Shown in pieces: positions 1 to 9,721 of a stretch of DNA of 64,000 bases. The notes beneath the pieces are model-generated. The model had not been told where the DNA came from and did not search any database. It was given only the letters and a program-made list of their open reading frames with translations. The position numbers were made by a program, and so were the translations under genes. Source of the stretch: Gluconacetobacter dulcium (GTDB lineage: Bacteria; Pseudomonadota; Alphaproteobacteria; Acetobacterales; Acetobacteraceae); assembly GCF_014174165.1 (NCBI RefSeq), contig NZ_JABEQN010000002.1, positions 186,001 through 250,000 of the forward strand. The letters run 5' to 3'. Numbering within the stretch: position 1 is the stretch's first letter; every line of letters starts with the position of its first letter.

Positions 1-188
1 TGAGCTACGCCGCCATCGCGTCGGTGACGTGGGAAATATCGCCCCGTCCGGGCAAAGTCAACCCACGGATGACGTTTGAAGTGAGGCTTCCCATCGTGGT
101 TAAAGAAGCACCTCGTCCCCATTGATATGGCGCCATTCAGGCCATCGCCAGCCCGCGTCGCCCCCATGGAAAGAGTGAACCCGGATTC
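1..188. other. Left-edge noncoding stretch
   Basis: No gene is supported here. The first three bases read TGA and could be the stop of a gene lying to the left, but that cannot be tested. The rest presumably holds the promoter and leader of the MscS-type gene that begins at 189; I see no clear promoter boxes. Confidence 0.4.
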
Positions 189-1361
189 GTGAAAAACGCC
201 TTTATCGACCTTCTGACCCAGATTCGTATCTCCTTTGACTGGTTGCCCGGCACCATGGCCTCGATTGTGGTGCTGTGCGCGGCCGTGCTGATGGCCGAGA
301 TATGCAGTCGGATCATGACCAAGCTGGTCCTGCGCATTCCCGGACAGAAGAAGGGCGCGTTCATCCGGTTGTTCACGATGGCGATGCAGCGCCCGGCGCG
401 GGTGATGCTGGCGATCGTCTTCGTGGCGACGGCGCTGCCGGCCTCGGGCTTTTCGTACCGCACCATGCAATGGGGCGGCCATGCGCTGCTGGTGCTGTTC
501 GTGCTGATGGTGGGGTATGCCGCGATCGTGGCGATGCGCATTCTCTCCGATGCCTATCTGGCGCGCATTACCGGCACGGACGACCGTGACGATATCCTGC
601 TGCGCACCCACATGACCCAGGTGCGCGTGCTGCGGCGCATGGCGGATATCCTGGTGGGACTGCTGACGGTCGGCTCGGCGTTGATGACGTTCGAATCGGT
701 GCGGGAATATGGGCTGAGCCTGTTTGCCTCGGCGGGTGCGGCCTCGGTGGTTGTGGGCCTCGCCGCCCGGCCGCTGCTGACGAACCTGATCGCGGGCATG
801 CAGATCGCCATGACGCAGCCGATCCGCATGGAAGACCTGATCATCATCAATGGCGACTGGGCGTGGGTGGAGGAAATCACCGCCACCTATGTCGTGCTGC
901 GGGTGTGGGACTGGCGGCGGCATATCGTGCCGATTTCATGGTTCCTGGAAAATCCGTTCCAGAACTGGACCCATAATTCGGCGGCGCTGATCGGGGTGGT
1001 GTTTCTGTATGTCGATTTTCACGCGCCCATGGACCGTATCCGCGCGCGCCTGCGTGAGATCGTGCATGGCAGCGCGTTGTGGGACGGCAAGGTGTTCGAC
1101 GTTCAGGTGGCCGATTGCAGCGCCCATGTCATGACCATCCGGGTCATCGCCAGTGCGCGGTCGGCCTTGGTGAGCTGGGACCTGCGGTGCGAGATCCGCG
1201 AGAAGATCATCGTCTTCATGCGTGACGAATGTCCGGAGGCGCTGCCGCGCGAACGGTTGGCCCATGTCTCGTCCCTGGCGGGCCATGAGGCGCTGATGGT
1301 GGCGCCGCCGATCGACCGGCCGCCGCCGGGCGCCTATACCGGGCCGTCCGGTCCGGTATAG
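189..1361 (+). CDS. MscS-family mechanosensitive ion channel
   Basis: A 390-residue inner-membrane protein of the small-conductance mechanosensitive channel family, which opens under membrane tension to release solutes on osmotic downshock. Several hydrophobic segments lie in the first half (about residues 23-43, 64-84, 95-115, 152-172 and 178-200). The last one runs into the family's pore-lining and beta-domain region, visible as VVVGLAARPLLTNLIAGMQI followed by PIRMEDLI. The C-terminal third is soluble and would be the cytoplasmic vestibule. The start taken is GTG at 189; an in-frame ATG at 255 would remove the first hydrophobic segment only in part. It is monocistronic and converges on cobT. 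The substrate and gating properties cannot be read from sequence. Confidence 0.85.
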   Translation: MKNAFIDLLTQIRISFDWLPGTMASIVVLCAAVLMAEICSRIMTKLVLRIPGQKKGAFIRLFTMAMQRPARVMLAIVFVATALPASGFSYRTMQWGGHALLVLFVLMVGYAAIVAMRILSDAYLARITGTDDRDDILLRTHMTQVRVLRRMADILVGLLTVGSALMTFESVREYGLSLFASAGAASVVVGLAARPLLTNLIAGMQIAMTQPIRMEDLIIINGDWAWVEEITATYVVLRVWDWRRHIVPISWFLENPFQNWTHNSAALIGVVFLYVDFHAPMDRIRARLREIVHGSALWDGKVFDVQVADCSAHVMTIRVIASARSALVSWDLRCEIREKIIVFMRDECPEALPRERLAHVSSLAGHEALMVAPPIDRPPPGAYTGPSGPV

Positions 1362-1382
1362 GGCCTTCCGCCGGCTGCGCCG

Positions 1383-3278
1383 TCAGGCGCGGCGGCGGGT
1401 GGGGGCGCGTTCGTCGAACAGGTCGGAGAGTTCCTGCATCATCGTGCCGCCCAGTTCCTCGGCATCCGAGATCGTGACCGCGCGCCGGTAATAGCGCGTG
1501 ACATCATGGCCGATGCCGATGGCCACCAGTTCGACGCCGCTGCGATTTTCGATCTGGGCGATGACCTGGCGGAGATGCGTCTCCAGATACGAACCCGGAT
1601 TGACCGAGAGCGTGCTGTCATCGACCGGGGCGCCGTCGGAAATCACCATCAGGATCTTGCGGCTTTCCGGCCGACCCTGAAGGCGCTTCCATGCCCAGAG
1701 CAGGGCTTCGCCGTCGATATTTTCCTTCAGCAGGCCCTCGCGCAGCATCAGGCCCAGATTCTTGCGCGACCGGCGCCACGGCATGTCGGCCGATTTGTAG
1801 ATGATGTGCCGCAGGTCGTTCAGCCGGCCGGGATTGGGGGGCTTGCCCTGCGCCACCCAGCGTTCGCGGCTCTGGCCGCCTTTCCAGGCGCGGGTGGTGA
1901 AGCCGAGGACTTCGACCTTCACCGCGCACCGCTCCAGCGTGCGGGCCAGGATGTCGCCGCACATGGCGGCCACCGAAATGGGGCGGCCGCGCATCGAGCC
2001 CGAATTGTCGATCAGCAGCGTGACGACCGTATCGCGGAAATCGGTGTCGCGTTCGTGCTTGTAGGACAGGGACAGGGTGGGATTGACCACGATCCGCGAC
2101 AGGCGGCCGGCATCGAGGATGCCTTCCTCGAGGTCGAACTCCCACGCGCGGGTCTGCTGGGCCAGCAGGCGGCGCTGCATGCGGTTGGCCAGGCGCGACA
2201 CCACGCCCTGGAGGCTCAGCAATTGCTGGTCGAGCTGCTGGCGCAGGCGCGACAGTTCCTCCGGGTCGCACAGGTCCTCGGCCGGGATCTCTTCGTCGAA
2301 CTGCGTCGTGAAGGCGTGGTAGGCGGTCGTGGCGTCTCCAGCCGTGTGGTCTTCGGCGCCCCGTGGGCCACCGGGTTCCTCCGATCCGGCCGCCTCGCCG
2401 GATTCGGTGTCGTCGGCATCTTCGTCGCCCGTGCCTGTTCCCTCGGCCAACTGGGGTTGGAGGCCGGATTCGTCCTCTTCCAGTCCGGACGTATCCTCCT
2501 TGTTCTGCGGGGACTGGTCCTCGGGCGAATCGGAAGGTTTGTCGTCGGTTTCGTCGGACGACGCGTTGTCGCTGCCGTCCGGGTCTTCCTCGATCTCGGC
2601 TTCGCCTTCGATCAGGTCGCAGGCTACCAGCAGCCGTCGGGCGGCCTTGGAAAAGGCACGCTGGTCGTCCTGCGCGGCCGCCATGTCGGCCAGGGCGCGC
2701 TGGGCGGAGGGGCCGAGATGCGTGCGCCATTGATCGGCGATCGCGCGCATGGAATCGGGCACCGGTTCGCCGGTCAGCGTCTCGCGCGCCAGCAGGGAGA
2801 GGGCGACGGGGAGGGGGATCTGCTCGCGCCGGTCGGCGCGGTCATAGCCGCTGTCGCGATAGTCGCGTTCGACCTTGTGCCGCAGATTGGCCGCGACGCC
2901 GGCCATGTGGCGCGCGCCGACGCTTTCCACGCGGGCCTGTTCCAGCGCCTCATACGCCGCCCGGGCATCGGCCGGTTCGGGCCGGGTGACGGCATGGAGG
3001 GCTGCGTCGTGATGGCGCAGCCGCAGGGCCGCCGCGTCGGCCGCGCCCCGGACGCGGTCGATATCCGCTTCCTGTAGGGTCGGACCGGGCTGGGGGAGGC
3101 GGACATGCTCGCCGCTGACGGCGGCGGCGGCCGGGATCGGGCCGCTCTGGAAGATAACATCGGCATCCGCGCGGCCGCCGAGCGCGCGCAGCACGCCGAC
3201 GGTCGCGCGCTTGAACGCATCCGTCCGTTCTGCGGCGGCCTGACGGGCGGACAGGGCGTCGTTCTTGCGGTCGCGCAT
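1383..3278 (-). CDS. cobT: Cobaltochelatase subunit CobT
   Basis: A 631-residue subunit of the aerobic, ATP-dependent cobaltochelatase (CobN-CobS-CobT) that inserts cobalt into hydrogenobyrinic acid a,c-diamide in adenosylcobalamin synthesis. The order is as expected for the family: an N-terminal CobT domain, a long acidic Asp/Glu/Ser-rich linker at about residues 225-310, and a C-terminal von Willebrand A domain from about residue 415 with a MIDAS motif DNSGS near residue 424. The length matches the family. It lies 12 nt downstream of cobS on the same strand, so the two are surely cotranscribed. CobN is not in this window. Confidence 0.93.
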   Translation of the reverse strand: MRDRKNDALSARQAAAERTDAFKRATVGVLRALGGRADADVIFQSGPIPAAAAVSGEHVRLPQPGPTLQEADIDRVRGAADAAALRLRHHDAALHAVTRPEPADARAAYEALEQARVESVGARHMAGVAANLRHKVERDYRDSGYDRADRREQIPLPVALSLLARETLTGEPVPDSMRAIADQWRTHLGPSAQRALADMAAAQDDQRAFSKAARRLLVACDLIEGEAEIEEDPDGSDNASSDETDDKPSDSPEDQSPQNKEDTSGLEEDESGLQPQLAEGTGTGDEDADDTESGEAAGSEEPGGPRGAEDHTAGDATTAYHAFTTQFDEEIPAEDLCDPEELSRLRQQLDQQLLSLQGVVSRLANRMQRRLLAQQTRAWEFDLEEGILDAGRLSRIVVNPTLSLSYKHERDTDFRDTVVTLLIDNSGSMRGRPISVAAMCGDILARTLERCAVKVEVLGFTTRAWKGGQSRERWVAQGKPPNPGRLNDLRHIIYKSADMPWRRSRKNLGLMLREGLLKENIDGEALLWAWKRLQGRPESRKILMVISDGAPVDDSTLSVNPGSYLETHLRQVIAQIENRSGVELVAIGIGHDVTRYYRRAVTISDAEELGGTMMQELSDLFDERAPTRRRA

Positions 3279-3290
3279 GGCGCTGGCCGA

Positions 3291-4325
3291 TCAGCGCGCG
3301 CGCGGCGCGGTGCCGGTGGGGTCGACGTTGAAGCAGCGCTGGTAATATTCCGCCACCGTCTGCCGCTCCGCCTCGTCGCATTTGTTGAGGAAGGTGACCC
3401 GGAACGCGAATTCCAGGTTCTGGAAGATCCGGTAATTCTCCGCCCAACTGATCACCGTGCGCGGCGACATGACGGTGGAGATATCGCCCGCGATGAAGCC
3501 CGAACGCGTGAGGTCGGCCAGCGCCACCATGCTTTCGACCCGCTTGCGGGCCGGCGCATCGTTGGGGTCGATCCCCATCTTGGCCAGTACGATCGCCGTT
3601 TCCTGGGCGTGGGGCAGGTAGTTGAGCGTGGTGACGATGTTCCAGCGGTCCATCTGGCCCTGATTGATCTGCTGGGTGCCGTGATACAGGCCCGTCGTAT
3701 CGCCCAGGCCGACCGTGTTGGCGGTGGCGAACAGGCGGAAATACGGATGCGGGCGGATGACGCGGTTCTGGTCCAGCAGCGTCAGGTGGCCTTCGATTTC
3801 AAGCACGCGCTGGATCACGAACATCACGTCGGGGCGGCCGGCATCATATTCGTCGAACACCAGGGCGCAGGGACGTTGCAGGGCCCAGGGTAGCAGGCCC
3901 TCGCGGAATTCCGTCACCTGCTTGCCGTCGCGCAGCACGATCGCATCCTTGCCGATCAGGTCGATGCGCGAGATGTGGCTGTCGAGATTGATGCGGATGC
4001 ACGGCCAGTTGAGGCGCGAGGCCACCTGCTCGATATGCGATGACTTGCCGGTGCCGTGATAGCCCTGGATCATGACCCGGCGGTTGAACGCGAAGCCGGC
4101 CAGGATCGCCAGCGTGGTGTCATGGTCGAAACGGTAGGTGGGGTCGGCATCCGGCACATGGTCGGTGCGGACCGAGAAGGCGGGAACTTGCAGGTCGCTG
4201 TCGATGCCGAATACTTCGCGGGCCGAAACCATCAGGTCGGGCGCGCCGGACAGGGCCGAGATCGGCGGCAGCGCCTCTCCGTTCTCGTCCACGGCGCCGG
4301 CTGTCAGGGTGGCAAGGTCATTCAT
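3291..4325 (-). CDS. cobS: Cobaltochelatase AAA+ subunit CobS
   Basis: A 344-residue AAA+ ATPase that forms the motor ring of the cobaltochelatase with CobT. Walker A is GYHGTGKS at about residues 88-95 and Walker B is in [10 protein letters not shown]. The phrase VFGIDSDL near the N-terminus is typical of CobS. I chose ATG at 4325 because it gives the usual family length. The frame stays open to a GTG at 4421, and an ATG at 4367 is another option; none has a strong ribosome-binding site. It precedes cobT by 12 nt. The J-domain gene just upstream on the same strand is a common alphaproteobacterial neighbour and may help assembly, which is inference. Confidence 0.92.
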   Translation of the reverse strand: MNDLATLTAGAVDENGEALPPISALSGAPDLMVSAREVFGIDSDLQVPAFSVRTDHVPDADPTYRFDHDTTLAILAGFAFNRRVMIQGYHGTGKSSHIEQVASRLNWPCIRINLDSHISRIDLIGKDAIVLRDGKQVTEFREGLLPWALQRPCALVFDEYDAGRPDVMFVIQRVLEIEGHLTLLDQNRVIRPHPYFRLFATANTVGLGDTTGLYHGTQQINQGQMDRWNIVTTLNYLPHAQETAIVLAKMGIDPNDAPARKRVESMVALADLTRSGFIAGDISTVMSPRTVISWAENYRIFQNLEFAFRVTFLNKCDEAERQTVAEYYQRCFNVDPTGTAPRAR

Positions 4326-4496
4326 TGGGGGTGCATCCGTCACGGCTGGTAGGTCCGGACACGCCATGATGTGGCGTTGTCCCGCATCCTGTTCTGGTCT
4401 CTGGCTTCCTGTCTTCGACACCCGGTTTCCGGTGCCTGACGCGTTCTTTCGACGTTTCCGGTGCCACTATAGACGCTATCGCCGGCAAGGCCATGC

Positions 4497-5099
4497 CTAC
4501 GCGGTACGTTCCAGATCGGCTTCGCGCGCCGAGGTCAGGTGGGCGCGCAGGGTGGTGTAGGCGACATTGATGCTTTTCAGCAGTTCTTCCGACTGGCGGT
4601 CGCCGCCATTGGCATCGGGGTGGTGCCGTCGCGCCAGATCCTTGTAGCGCATTTTCAGTGCGTCCATCGACAGCGGCCAGTCCAGGCCCATCATGTCCAG
4701 CGGCTGGCGCAGGGCCTCGGGCATCTCGGGGCGGGCCGGGGTGCCGGTCCGTGGGCCTGGACGGCGCGCGCCGTCCATCAGATCCATCGGGTCGATGAAA
4801 TCGTCCGGGCCGAGGCGGCCGGCGCGCTGGCCCAGCCGCCAGGAAGGGCGGTTCCAGGAAACGTCATCGCGGATATGCGCCTCGATCTGGCCGGGCGACA
4901 TGCCTTTGTAAAAATCCCACCGCGCGTTGTACTCGCGCACATGGGGCAGGCAGAACCAGAAATATTCGTTCAGCGCGTCGCGTGATTTCGGCGCGCGGTA
5001 GCCGGCGCTCTCGTCACAGCCGGCCATGTCGCAGCACCGGGCCGGCGCATCCGGATCGGGGTCGAAAGCCCGGTGACGTGTGTTCTTTCGGGTCATCAT
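4497..5099 (-). CDS. J-domain (DnaJ-like) protein
   Basis: A 200-residue protein with a C-terminal J domain (about residues 140-195) holding the diagnostic HPD tripeptide in RRHHPDANGG; this motif stimulates a DnaK-type Hsp70. The N-terminal part is Cys- and Arg-containing and includes an aromatic stretch (YFWFCLPHVREYNARW), as in the alphaproteobacterial proteins of this type encoded next to cobS. There is no Gly/Phe region or zinc-finger domain, so it is not a full DnaJ. It has a start at 5099 (ATG ATG) and its 5' end lies 72 nt from the divergent bolA-like start. It is probably a specialised cochaperone; the client is unknown. Confidence 0.85.
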   Translation of the reverse strand: MMTRKNTRHRAFDPDPDAPARCCDMAGCDESAGYRAPKSRDALNEYFWFCLPHVREYNARWDFYKGMSPGQIEAHIRDDVSWNRPSWRLGQRAGRLGPDDFIDPMDLMDGARRPGPRTGTPARPEMPEALRQPLDMMGLDWPLSMDALKMRYKDLARRHHPDANGGDRQSEELLKSINVAYTTLRAHLTSAREADLERTA

Positions 5100-5171
5100 C
5101 TGGCGTTATGTGCGTTCGAACCGTATTCGTGCAAGAGCCAAGCGCGTCAGCAGCAAGAGGGAACGGGAACA

Positions 5172-5513
5172 GTGAACGGCACAGACCATCCGCATGTGGC
5201 ACCTTCTCCGGCCGAGGAGAAGAGGGTGGACCGGATCGCCCGCGCGATCCGCACGCACCTGGCCCCAAGCCTGATCGAAATCGAGGACGATAGCGGCCGT
5301 CATGCCGGCCATTCCGGAATGCGCGGTGCCGCTGCCGGGGGCGAGACGCATTTCAATGTGCTGGTGGTGAGCGCGGCGTTCGACGGGCAGGCGCGGGTGC
5401 AGCGCTCCCGCCTGGTGCATGACCTGCTGGCGCCCGAATTCGCCTCGGGCCTGCATGCGTTGTCGCTGACATTGCGCACCCCCGCCGAGCAGGCCCGGAT
5501 CGCCGGCGCATGA
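5172..5513 (+). CDS. BolA family protein
   Basis: A 113-residue BolA-type protein. The family partners with monothiol glutaredoxins in iron-sulfur cluster and iron regulation. The conserved core is visible as THFNVLVVSAAFDGQARVQRSRLV, here reported in parts: THFNVLVVS and RVQRSRLVHDLL, followed by HALSLTLRTP. The start is GTG at 5172, chosen because a GAGGGA-type ribosome-binding site precedes it; upstream in-frame starts would run into the divergent J-domain gene. Its stop overlaps the next start by four bases (ATGA), so the two genes are translationally coupled. BolA beside a cobS-J-domain block is a familiar alphaproteobacterial arrangement. Confidence 0.88.
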   Translation: MNGTDHPHVAPSPAEEKRVDRIARAIRTHLAPSLIEIEDDSGRHAGHSGMRGAAAGGETHFNVLVVSAAFDGQARVQRSRLVHDLLAPEFASGLHALSLTLRTPAEQARIAGA

Positions 5514-6118
5514 GCGGTGGCGGCACGCTTTCGCGCCGGCTGTTCCTGGCCGCGCCGCTGGCCGTCGCGGCCTGTCAGGCATCGCCGGGCGTCGTGGACG
5601 GGCATGACGTGGCGCGGGTCGAGCGGTATCTGAACACCACGCGCGGCCTGACCGCCAGTGTTGTCCAGACCTGGCCGGATGGCGGCGTCGGGGAGGGCAC
5701 GCTCTCCTACGATCCGGGCAATCTGCGCCTGGATTACCGGACGCCGCATACCATGCGGCTGGTTGCGGCGGGGGGGCACCTGGTGTTTCGCGACGCGCAG
5801 CGCCAGTCGGTGACGCGCATGAACCTCTCGCACCAGCCCCTGGGGCTGCTGCTGGCCACGCCGGTGCATCTGGGGGGGGCCGTGGAGGTCACCGCGATTC
5901 GGCACGGCGCCAATGTGTTGCAGATTTCGATGGCCCGCAGTGACAACCCGTCGCAGGGACTGCTGACGCTGGGATTTGCCGATTTCGCCGGGGAGTTGTC
6001 GCTGGTGGCGATCGACCTGCTGGACGCGCGCCATAACAGCACGCGCCTGCATCTGACCGACGTGCGGACCGGCACGGACTTCCCCCCCGGTTTCTTCTCG
6101 CTGGACGCGCCGCTGTAA
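5510..6118 (+). CDS. LolA-like outer-membrane lipoprotein carrier/sorting protein
   Basis: A 202-residue exported protein. The N-terminus has a twin-arginine-like SRRLFLAAPL followed by a lipobox VAAC with Cys22, so it is probably itself a lipoprotein. This differs from classical soluble LolA. The rest fits the LolA/LolB-like incomplete beta-barrel fold: repeated short hydrophobic strands, the phrase EGTLSYDPGNLRLDYRTP, which in LolA relatives follows the first strands, and a C-terminal DVRTGTDFPPGFFSL. It would bind lipoprotein acyl chains or other lipids in the periplasm. It overlaps the BolA gene by ATGA. Assignment to the superfamily is reasonable; whether it is the organism's main LolA is open. 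Confidence 0.72.
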   Translation: MSGGGTLSRRLFLAAPLAVAACQASPGVVDGHDVARVERYLNTTRGLTASVVQTWPDGGVGEGTLSYDPGNLRLDYRTPHTMRLVAAGGHLVFRDAQRQSVTRMNLSHQPLGLLLATPVHLGGAVEVTAIRHGANVLQISMARSDNPSQGLLTLGFADFAGELSLVAIDLLDARHNSTRLHLTDVRTGTDFPPGFFSLDAPL

Positions 6119-6137
6119 TTAGCGCGTCCGGTCGGGG

Positions 6138-6818
6138 TCAGAGTGCGCTGATCGGGGTTGGGATGCTGCCGAAGAGCCCCTGCCATTCGGCGCGCAGGGC
6201 TTCATCCACCGTTGCCATGTCTACGGTGCGGCCCTGGGCGTGCAGGCTGGTGACGCCGTGCTCGCGGATGCCGCAGGGCACGATGCCCTCGAAATGGCTC
6301 AGGTCGGGCGCCACGTTCAGGGCCACGCCATGCCAGCATGTCCAGCGCGTGACGCGCACCCCCAGGGCCGCGATCTTGCTTTCGGACCCGGTGAGGGGAT
6401 CGACCACCCAGACGCCGATTCTGTCCGCGCGCCGTTCGCCCGTGATGTCGAAATGGCGCAATGTCCGGATCAGCCATTCCTCCAGCGCGTGGACATAGGC
6501 CCGCAGGTCGCGCGGGGGGACCGTGCCCTGCTGCCGGGTGAGGTCCAGCATCACATAGGCCACCCGTTGGCCCGGCCCGTGATAGGTCCATTGCCCGCCC
6601 CGGCCGGCGGCGTGGGTGGGGAAGCCGGACGGATTGAACAGATCCGCGTCCCTGGCCGACGTGCCGGCCGTGTAGGTGGGAGGATGTTCCAGCAGCCAGA
6701 CCCGCTCGGGCAGGCTGCCGTCGCGGATTCCCGCCACCTGTCGCTCCATCCCGGCGATCGCGTCGGGGTAGGGAACCGGCACCCGGCTCGAATTCCACAG
6801 AATTGTCTTTTCGGTCAT
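6138..6818 (-). CDS. lipB: Octanoyl-[ACP]:protein N-octanoyltransferase LipB
   Basis: A 226-residue LipB, which transfers the octanoyl group from acyl carrier protein to lipoyl domains of E2-type proteins and the glycine cleavage H protein. Family motifs are clear: [16 protein letters not shown], the active-site lysine in SKIAALGVR and the catalytic cysteine in GIVPCGI. The start at 6818 is chosen because GAGGGG lies immediately upstream; an in-frame ATG at 6836 lacks a comparable site. It works before LipA, encoded at 54332-55321, and its protein substrates here include PdhB and PdhC. It converges on the LolA-like gene and is divergent from the tRNA gene. Confidence 0.95.
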   Translation of the reverse strand: MTEKTILWNSSRVPVPYPDAIAGMERQVAGIRDGSLPERVWLLEHPPTYTAGTSARDADLFNPSGFPTHAAGRGGQWTYHGPGQRVAYVMLDLTRQQGTVPPRDLRAYVHALEEWLIRTLRHFDITGERRADRIGVWVVDPLTGSESKIAALGVRVTRWTCWHGVALNVAPDLSHFEGIVPCGIREHGVTSLHAQGRTVDMATVDEALRAEWQGLFGSIPTPISAL

Positions 6819-6893
6819 TGCCCCTCGAACCTGCATCGTCTATACGGCCTTCCGTCAACACGGTATCGCTCAGGCGGTAACCGATGTCACGGT

Positions 6894-6979
6894 GCGGTCG
6901 TGGCGGAATGGTAGACGCGCAAGCTTGAGGTGCTTGTGGGGGTAACCCCGTGGAAGTTCGAGTCTTCTCGACCGCACCA
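6894..6979 (+). tRNA. tRNA-Leu (anticodon GAG)
   Basis: An 86-nt class II tRNA. The 7-bp acceptor stem pairs GCGGTCG (6894-6900) with CGACCGC (6969-6975), followed by discriminator A and an encoded CCA. The anticodon stem CAAGC/GCTTG closes a loop TTGAGGT, giving anticodon GAG, which reads CUC and CUU leucine codons. A long variable arm with GGGG/CCCC pairing, as required for tRNA-Leu, and a T arm with TTCGAGT loop are present. The structure resembles E. coli leuU. Confidence 0.97.
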
Positions 6980-7008
6980 ATCGACAGGCCGGCCAGCCCG
7001 GCTCGATT
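6979..7008 (+). terminator. Hairpin directly after tRNA-Leu
   Basis: The arms CCAATCGA (6977-6984) and TCGATTGG (7003-7010) pair perfectly, and the interior can extend with GCCGG/CCGGC. A short CTTTAT follows. The first bases of the left arm are the 3' CCA of the tRNA, so the hairpin abuts the mature end. It looks like the tRNA terminator with a weak U tract, or a processing signal. Confidence 0.5.
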
Positions 7009-7010
7009 GG

Positions 7011-7316
7011 CTTTATGATGAAAATCAGAACGGAAAACAGGGCAAACGAAACGCTGGCTCCATTCGCCGGGGCCGGGTGCTCGCGCTGATTTTATGCCCG
7101 CACAGGTGATGCAATGGCTGCCCGCATGGGGTTTCCGCACGCATCGTCATCGGCATCCTTTTGACCCATCATGTTATTTTGCCTCACTTAAGTCATTTTT
7201 TTTTCCCGTTTATCGGTTAGAACGAATTGTGAGCGCGGTCGTTGTTTCATGCGCCGCGTACAGTCGTGACGTGTTCGAATGTTCTGATTTTCAACGATGG
7301 ATCGAAGGTGACGCTT
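7011..7316. other. Noncoding leader region before galU
   Basis: No gene is supported. It is AT-richer than its surroundings at about 7150-7220 and holds an 8-bp palindrome ACTTAAGT followed a few bases on by a run of nine T residues (about 7196-7204). Such a region probably contains the galU promoter, but I could not fit two convincing promoter boxes. TTGACC at about 7161 has no good partner. Confidence 0.35.
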
Positions 7317-8189
7317 GTGATCAAACCCTTGCGAAAAGCCGTACTCCCGGTCGCCGGTCTCGGCACCCGTTTCCTCCCGGCGACCAAGGCCATGCCAAAG
7401 GAAATGCTGACGGTCGTCGACAAGCCGCTGATCCAATACGCCATCGACGAGGCCCGTGCCGCCGGAATCGAGGAGTTCTGCCTGATTACCGGACGGGGCA
7501 AGGACTCGCTGATCGATTATTTCGATGTCGCCTTCGAACTGGAGACGACGCTGCGCGAGCGCAACAAGCAGGATGCGCTGGACGCTCTCGCACCCAGCAC
7601 CATCGAAGCCGGGGCGCTGATTGCCGTCCGCCAGCAGGAGCCGCTGGGCCTGGGCCATGCGATCTGGTGTGCCCGCAGTTTTATCGGCGACGACCCGTTT
7701 GCGATCCTGCTGCCCGACGATCTGGTGAAGAGCGATGTGGCGTGCCTGAAGCAGCTCGTTGAAACCTATAACCAGACCGGGGGGAATGTCGTCGCCGTCA
7801 CCGAGGTGCCGCGCGAGCATACCAGCCGCTACGGTATCCTGAAGACCGGCAAGGACGATGGTCGTGTGGTCGAGGTGACGGGGCTGGTCGAGAAGCCCAA
7901 GCCCGAAGAAGCGCCGTCCAACCTTTCCATCATCGGGCGCTATGTCCTGACGGCCGACGTTATGCCGCATCTGTCCAAGCTGGAGCGTGGCGCGGGCGGT
8001 GAAGTGCAGTTGACCGACGCGATGGCCAAGACGATCGGGCATGTTCCGTTCCACGGGCTGCGCTATGAAGGGCAGCGTTTCGATTGCGGCAACAAGCTGG
8101 GCTATCTGGAAGCGCAGATCGCGATGTCGATCGACCGGCCGGATCTTGGGGATTCCGTGCGGGCGTTCCTGAAGAACTATACTGGCTGA
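7317..8189 (+). CDS. galU: UTP--glucose-1-phosphate uridylyltransferase
   Basis: A 290-residue enzyme that makes UDP-glucose from glucose-1-phosphate and UTP, the donor for exopolysaccharide, cellulose and lipopolysaccharide. The nucleotide-binding signature PVAGLGTRFLPATKAMPKEM sits at the N-terminus and the conserved ITGRGKDS, VEKPKPEEAPSN and GEVQLTDA segments follow. The start is GTG at 7317, with AAGGTG about eight bases upstream; the frame is open further upstream but that part has no family similarity. The stop overlaps the next gene as TGATG. The pairing with a phosphohexomutase makes a two-step glucose-6-phosphate to UDP-glucose unit. Confidence 0.95.
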   Translation: MIKPLRKAVLPVAGLGTRFLPATKAMPKEMLTVVDKPLIQYAIDEARAAGIEEFCLITGRGKDSLIDYFDVAFELETTLRERNKQDALDALAPSTIEAGALIAVRQQEPLGLGHAIWCARSFIGDDPFAILLPDDLVKSDVACLKQLVETYNQTGGNVVAVTEVPREHTSRYGILKTGKDDGRVVEVTGLVEKPKPEEAPSNLSIIGRYVLTADVMPHLSKLERGAGGEVQLTDAMAKTIGHVPFHGLRYEGQRFDCGNKLGYLEAQIAMSIDRPDLGDSVRAFLKNYTG

Positions 8190-9595
8190 TGGAGGCGTTC
8201 GCGCACGGTTTTGATCCGACGAGCCTGCGCGAATACGACATAAGGGGGATCGTGGGCGCGACCCTCGGTCCGCGCGACGCCTATGCGATTGGCCGGACTT
8301 TCGGCAGCGTGGTGGCCCGTGAGGGGGGGCGCACCGTCGCTGTCGGATATGATGGCCGATTATCCTCGCCCGAACTGGAGGCGGCCCTGGTCGATGGGGC
8401 CGTCGCTTCCGGGGTCGAGGTGCTGCGTGTCGGTCGCGGGCCGACGCCGATGCTGTATTTCGCCTCCGCCAGCCTGAAGGCTGACGGGGCGGTCATGGTC
8501 ACCGGCAGTCATAATCCGCCCGATCACAACGGATTCAAGATGATCCTGGGGGGGCAGTCCTTCTTCGGCCCCCGTATCGGCGAACTGGGCGACATGGCCG
8601 CGCGCGGCGACGTGGTGCCGGAGCGGGTCGGCAGCGTGCGCGATGTCGATGTTCAGGCGGACTATGTCGAGCGGCTGGCGCGTGGCTGGGATGGCGGCGA
8701 GCGGCGGCTGAAAATCGTCTGGGACAACGGAAATGGTGCCGCTGGCGAGGTTCTGGCCGAACTGGTGCGGCATGTTCCGGGTGAGCATACCATTCTGAAC
8801 GGTGTGATCGACGGCCGTTTTCCGGCCCATCATCCCGACCCGACGATTCCCCGGAACCTGAGGCAACTGATTGCTGCGGTACGGGATATCGGCGCCGATA
8901 TCGGGATTGCCTTCGATGGCGATGCCGACCGGATCGGCGTGGTGGACGATCGGGGCGAAATCTGGTGGAGCGACCAGATTCTGGCCCTGCTGGCCCGTGA
9001 CGTGCTGGAGGCACGGCCGGGCAGCATGATCATCGCCGATGTGAAGGCCAGTCAGGTTCTGTTCGATGAGGTGAGCCGGGCTGGTGGGCAGCCGATGATG
9101 TGGCGCAGTGGACATTCGCCCATCAAGTCGCGGATGGCGGAAACCGGTGCCCCGCTGGCCGGCGAGATGTCGGGCCATTTCTTCTTCGCCGACAGGTGGT
9201 ACGGGTTCGATGATGGGCTGTATGCGGCGGTTCGCCTGCTTGGCGTCGTTGCCCGGATGAAGACGGCATTGTCGGCGGCGCATGACGCGCTGCCCAAGAT
9301 GGTCAGTACGCCCGAATTGCGGTTCGATTGCGCCGATGCCCGCAAGTTTGTGGTGATCGAAGACGTTGCGGCGCGACTGGCCGACGAAGGCGCCGACATG
9401 ACGACGATCGACGGCGTGCGGGTGACTGGCGCGGATGGATGGTGGCTGCTGCGGGCCTCCAATACCCAGGCCATGCTGGTCGCGCGGGCGGAAAGCGCCA
9501 GTCCTGAGGGATTGGATCGGCTGAAGGCGGCCCTGACCGTGCAACTCGAACGGTCAGGCGTGGCGGCGCCCGATTTTTCCGGCGGAAGCCACTGA
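8189..9595 (+). CDS. Phosphomannomutase/phosphoglucomutase (alpha-D-phosphohexomutase)
   Basis: A 468-residue phosphohexomutase of the AlgC/ManB type that interconverts hexose-1- and hexose-6-phosphates. It has the phosphoserine loop TGSHNPP near residue 106, the metal-binding loop DGDADR, and the sugar-binding GEMSGHFFF, in the expected order over four domains. The N-terminal LREYDIRGIVG is typical of dual-specificity phosphomannomutase/phosphoglucomutases. ATG at 8189 shares one base with the galU stop (TGATG), so expression is coupled. In this context a role in supplying glucose-1-phosphate (UDP-glucose) and mannose-1-phosphate for polysaccharide is likely. Which substrate dominates cannot be read from sequence. 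Confidence 0.9.
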   Translation: MEAFAHGFDPTSLREYDIRGIVGATLGPRDAYAIGRTFGSVVAREGGRTVAVGYDGRLSSPELEAALVDGAVASGVEVLRVGRGPTPMLYFASASLKADGAVMVTGSHNPPDHNGFKMILGGQSFFGPRIGELGDMAARGDVVPERVGSVRDVDVQADYVERLARGWDGGERRLKIVWDNGNGAAGEVLAELVRHVPGEHTILNGVIDGRFPAHHPDPTIPRNLRQLIAAVRDIGADIGIAFDGDADRIGVVDDRGEIWWSDQILALLARDVLEARPGSMIIADVKASQVLFDEVSRAGGQPMMWRSGHSPIKSRMAETGAPLAGEMSGHFFFADRWYGFDDGLYAAVRLLGVVARMKTALSAAHDALPKMVSTPELRFDCADARKFVVIEDVAARLADEGADMTTIDGVRVTGADGWWLLRASNTQAMLVARAESASPEGLDRLKAALTVQLERSGVAAPDFSGGSH

Positions 9596-9721
9596 ACCGG
9601 CCGTATGCGCTACGCGGTCTTTGAATATCCCGGTTCAGGCTGGTATCCTGTTTGGCCATCTTTGCCGCCATGTGTTGCCTTCGGCCCGGATTGGCGGCTG
9701 GTTTCCGGAGGTTCTTGCCGC

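Noticed and set aside
1506-3077. A 523-codon plus-strand open frame opposite cobT
   Set aside because: It is antisense to a clear cobT and arises from high GC; its translation is low-complexity and matches no family.
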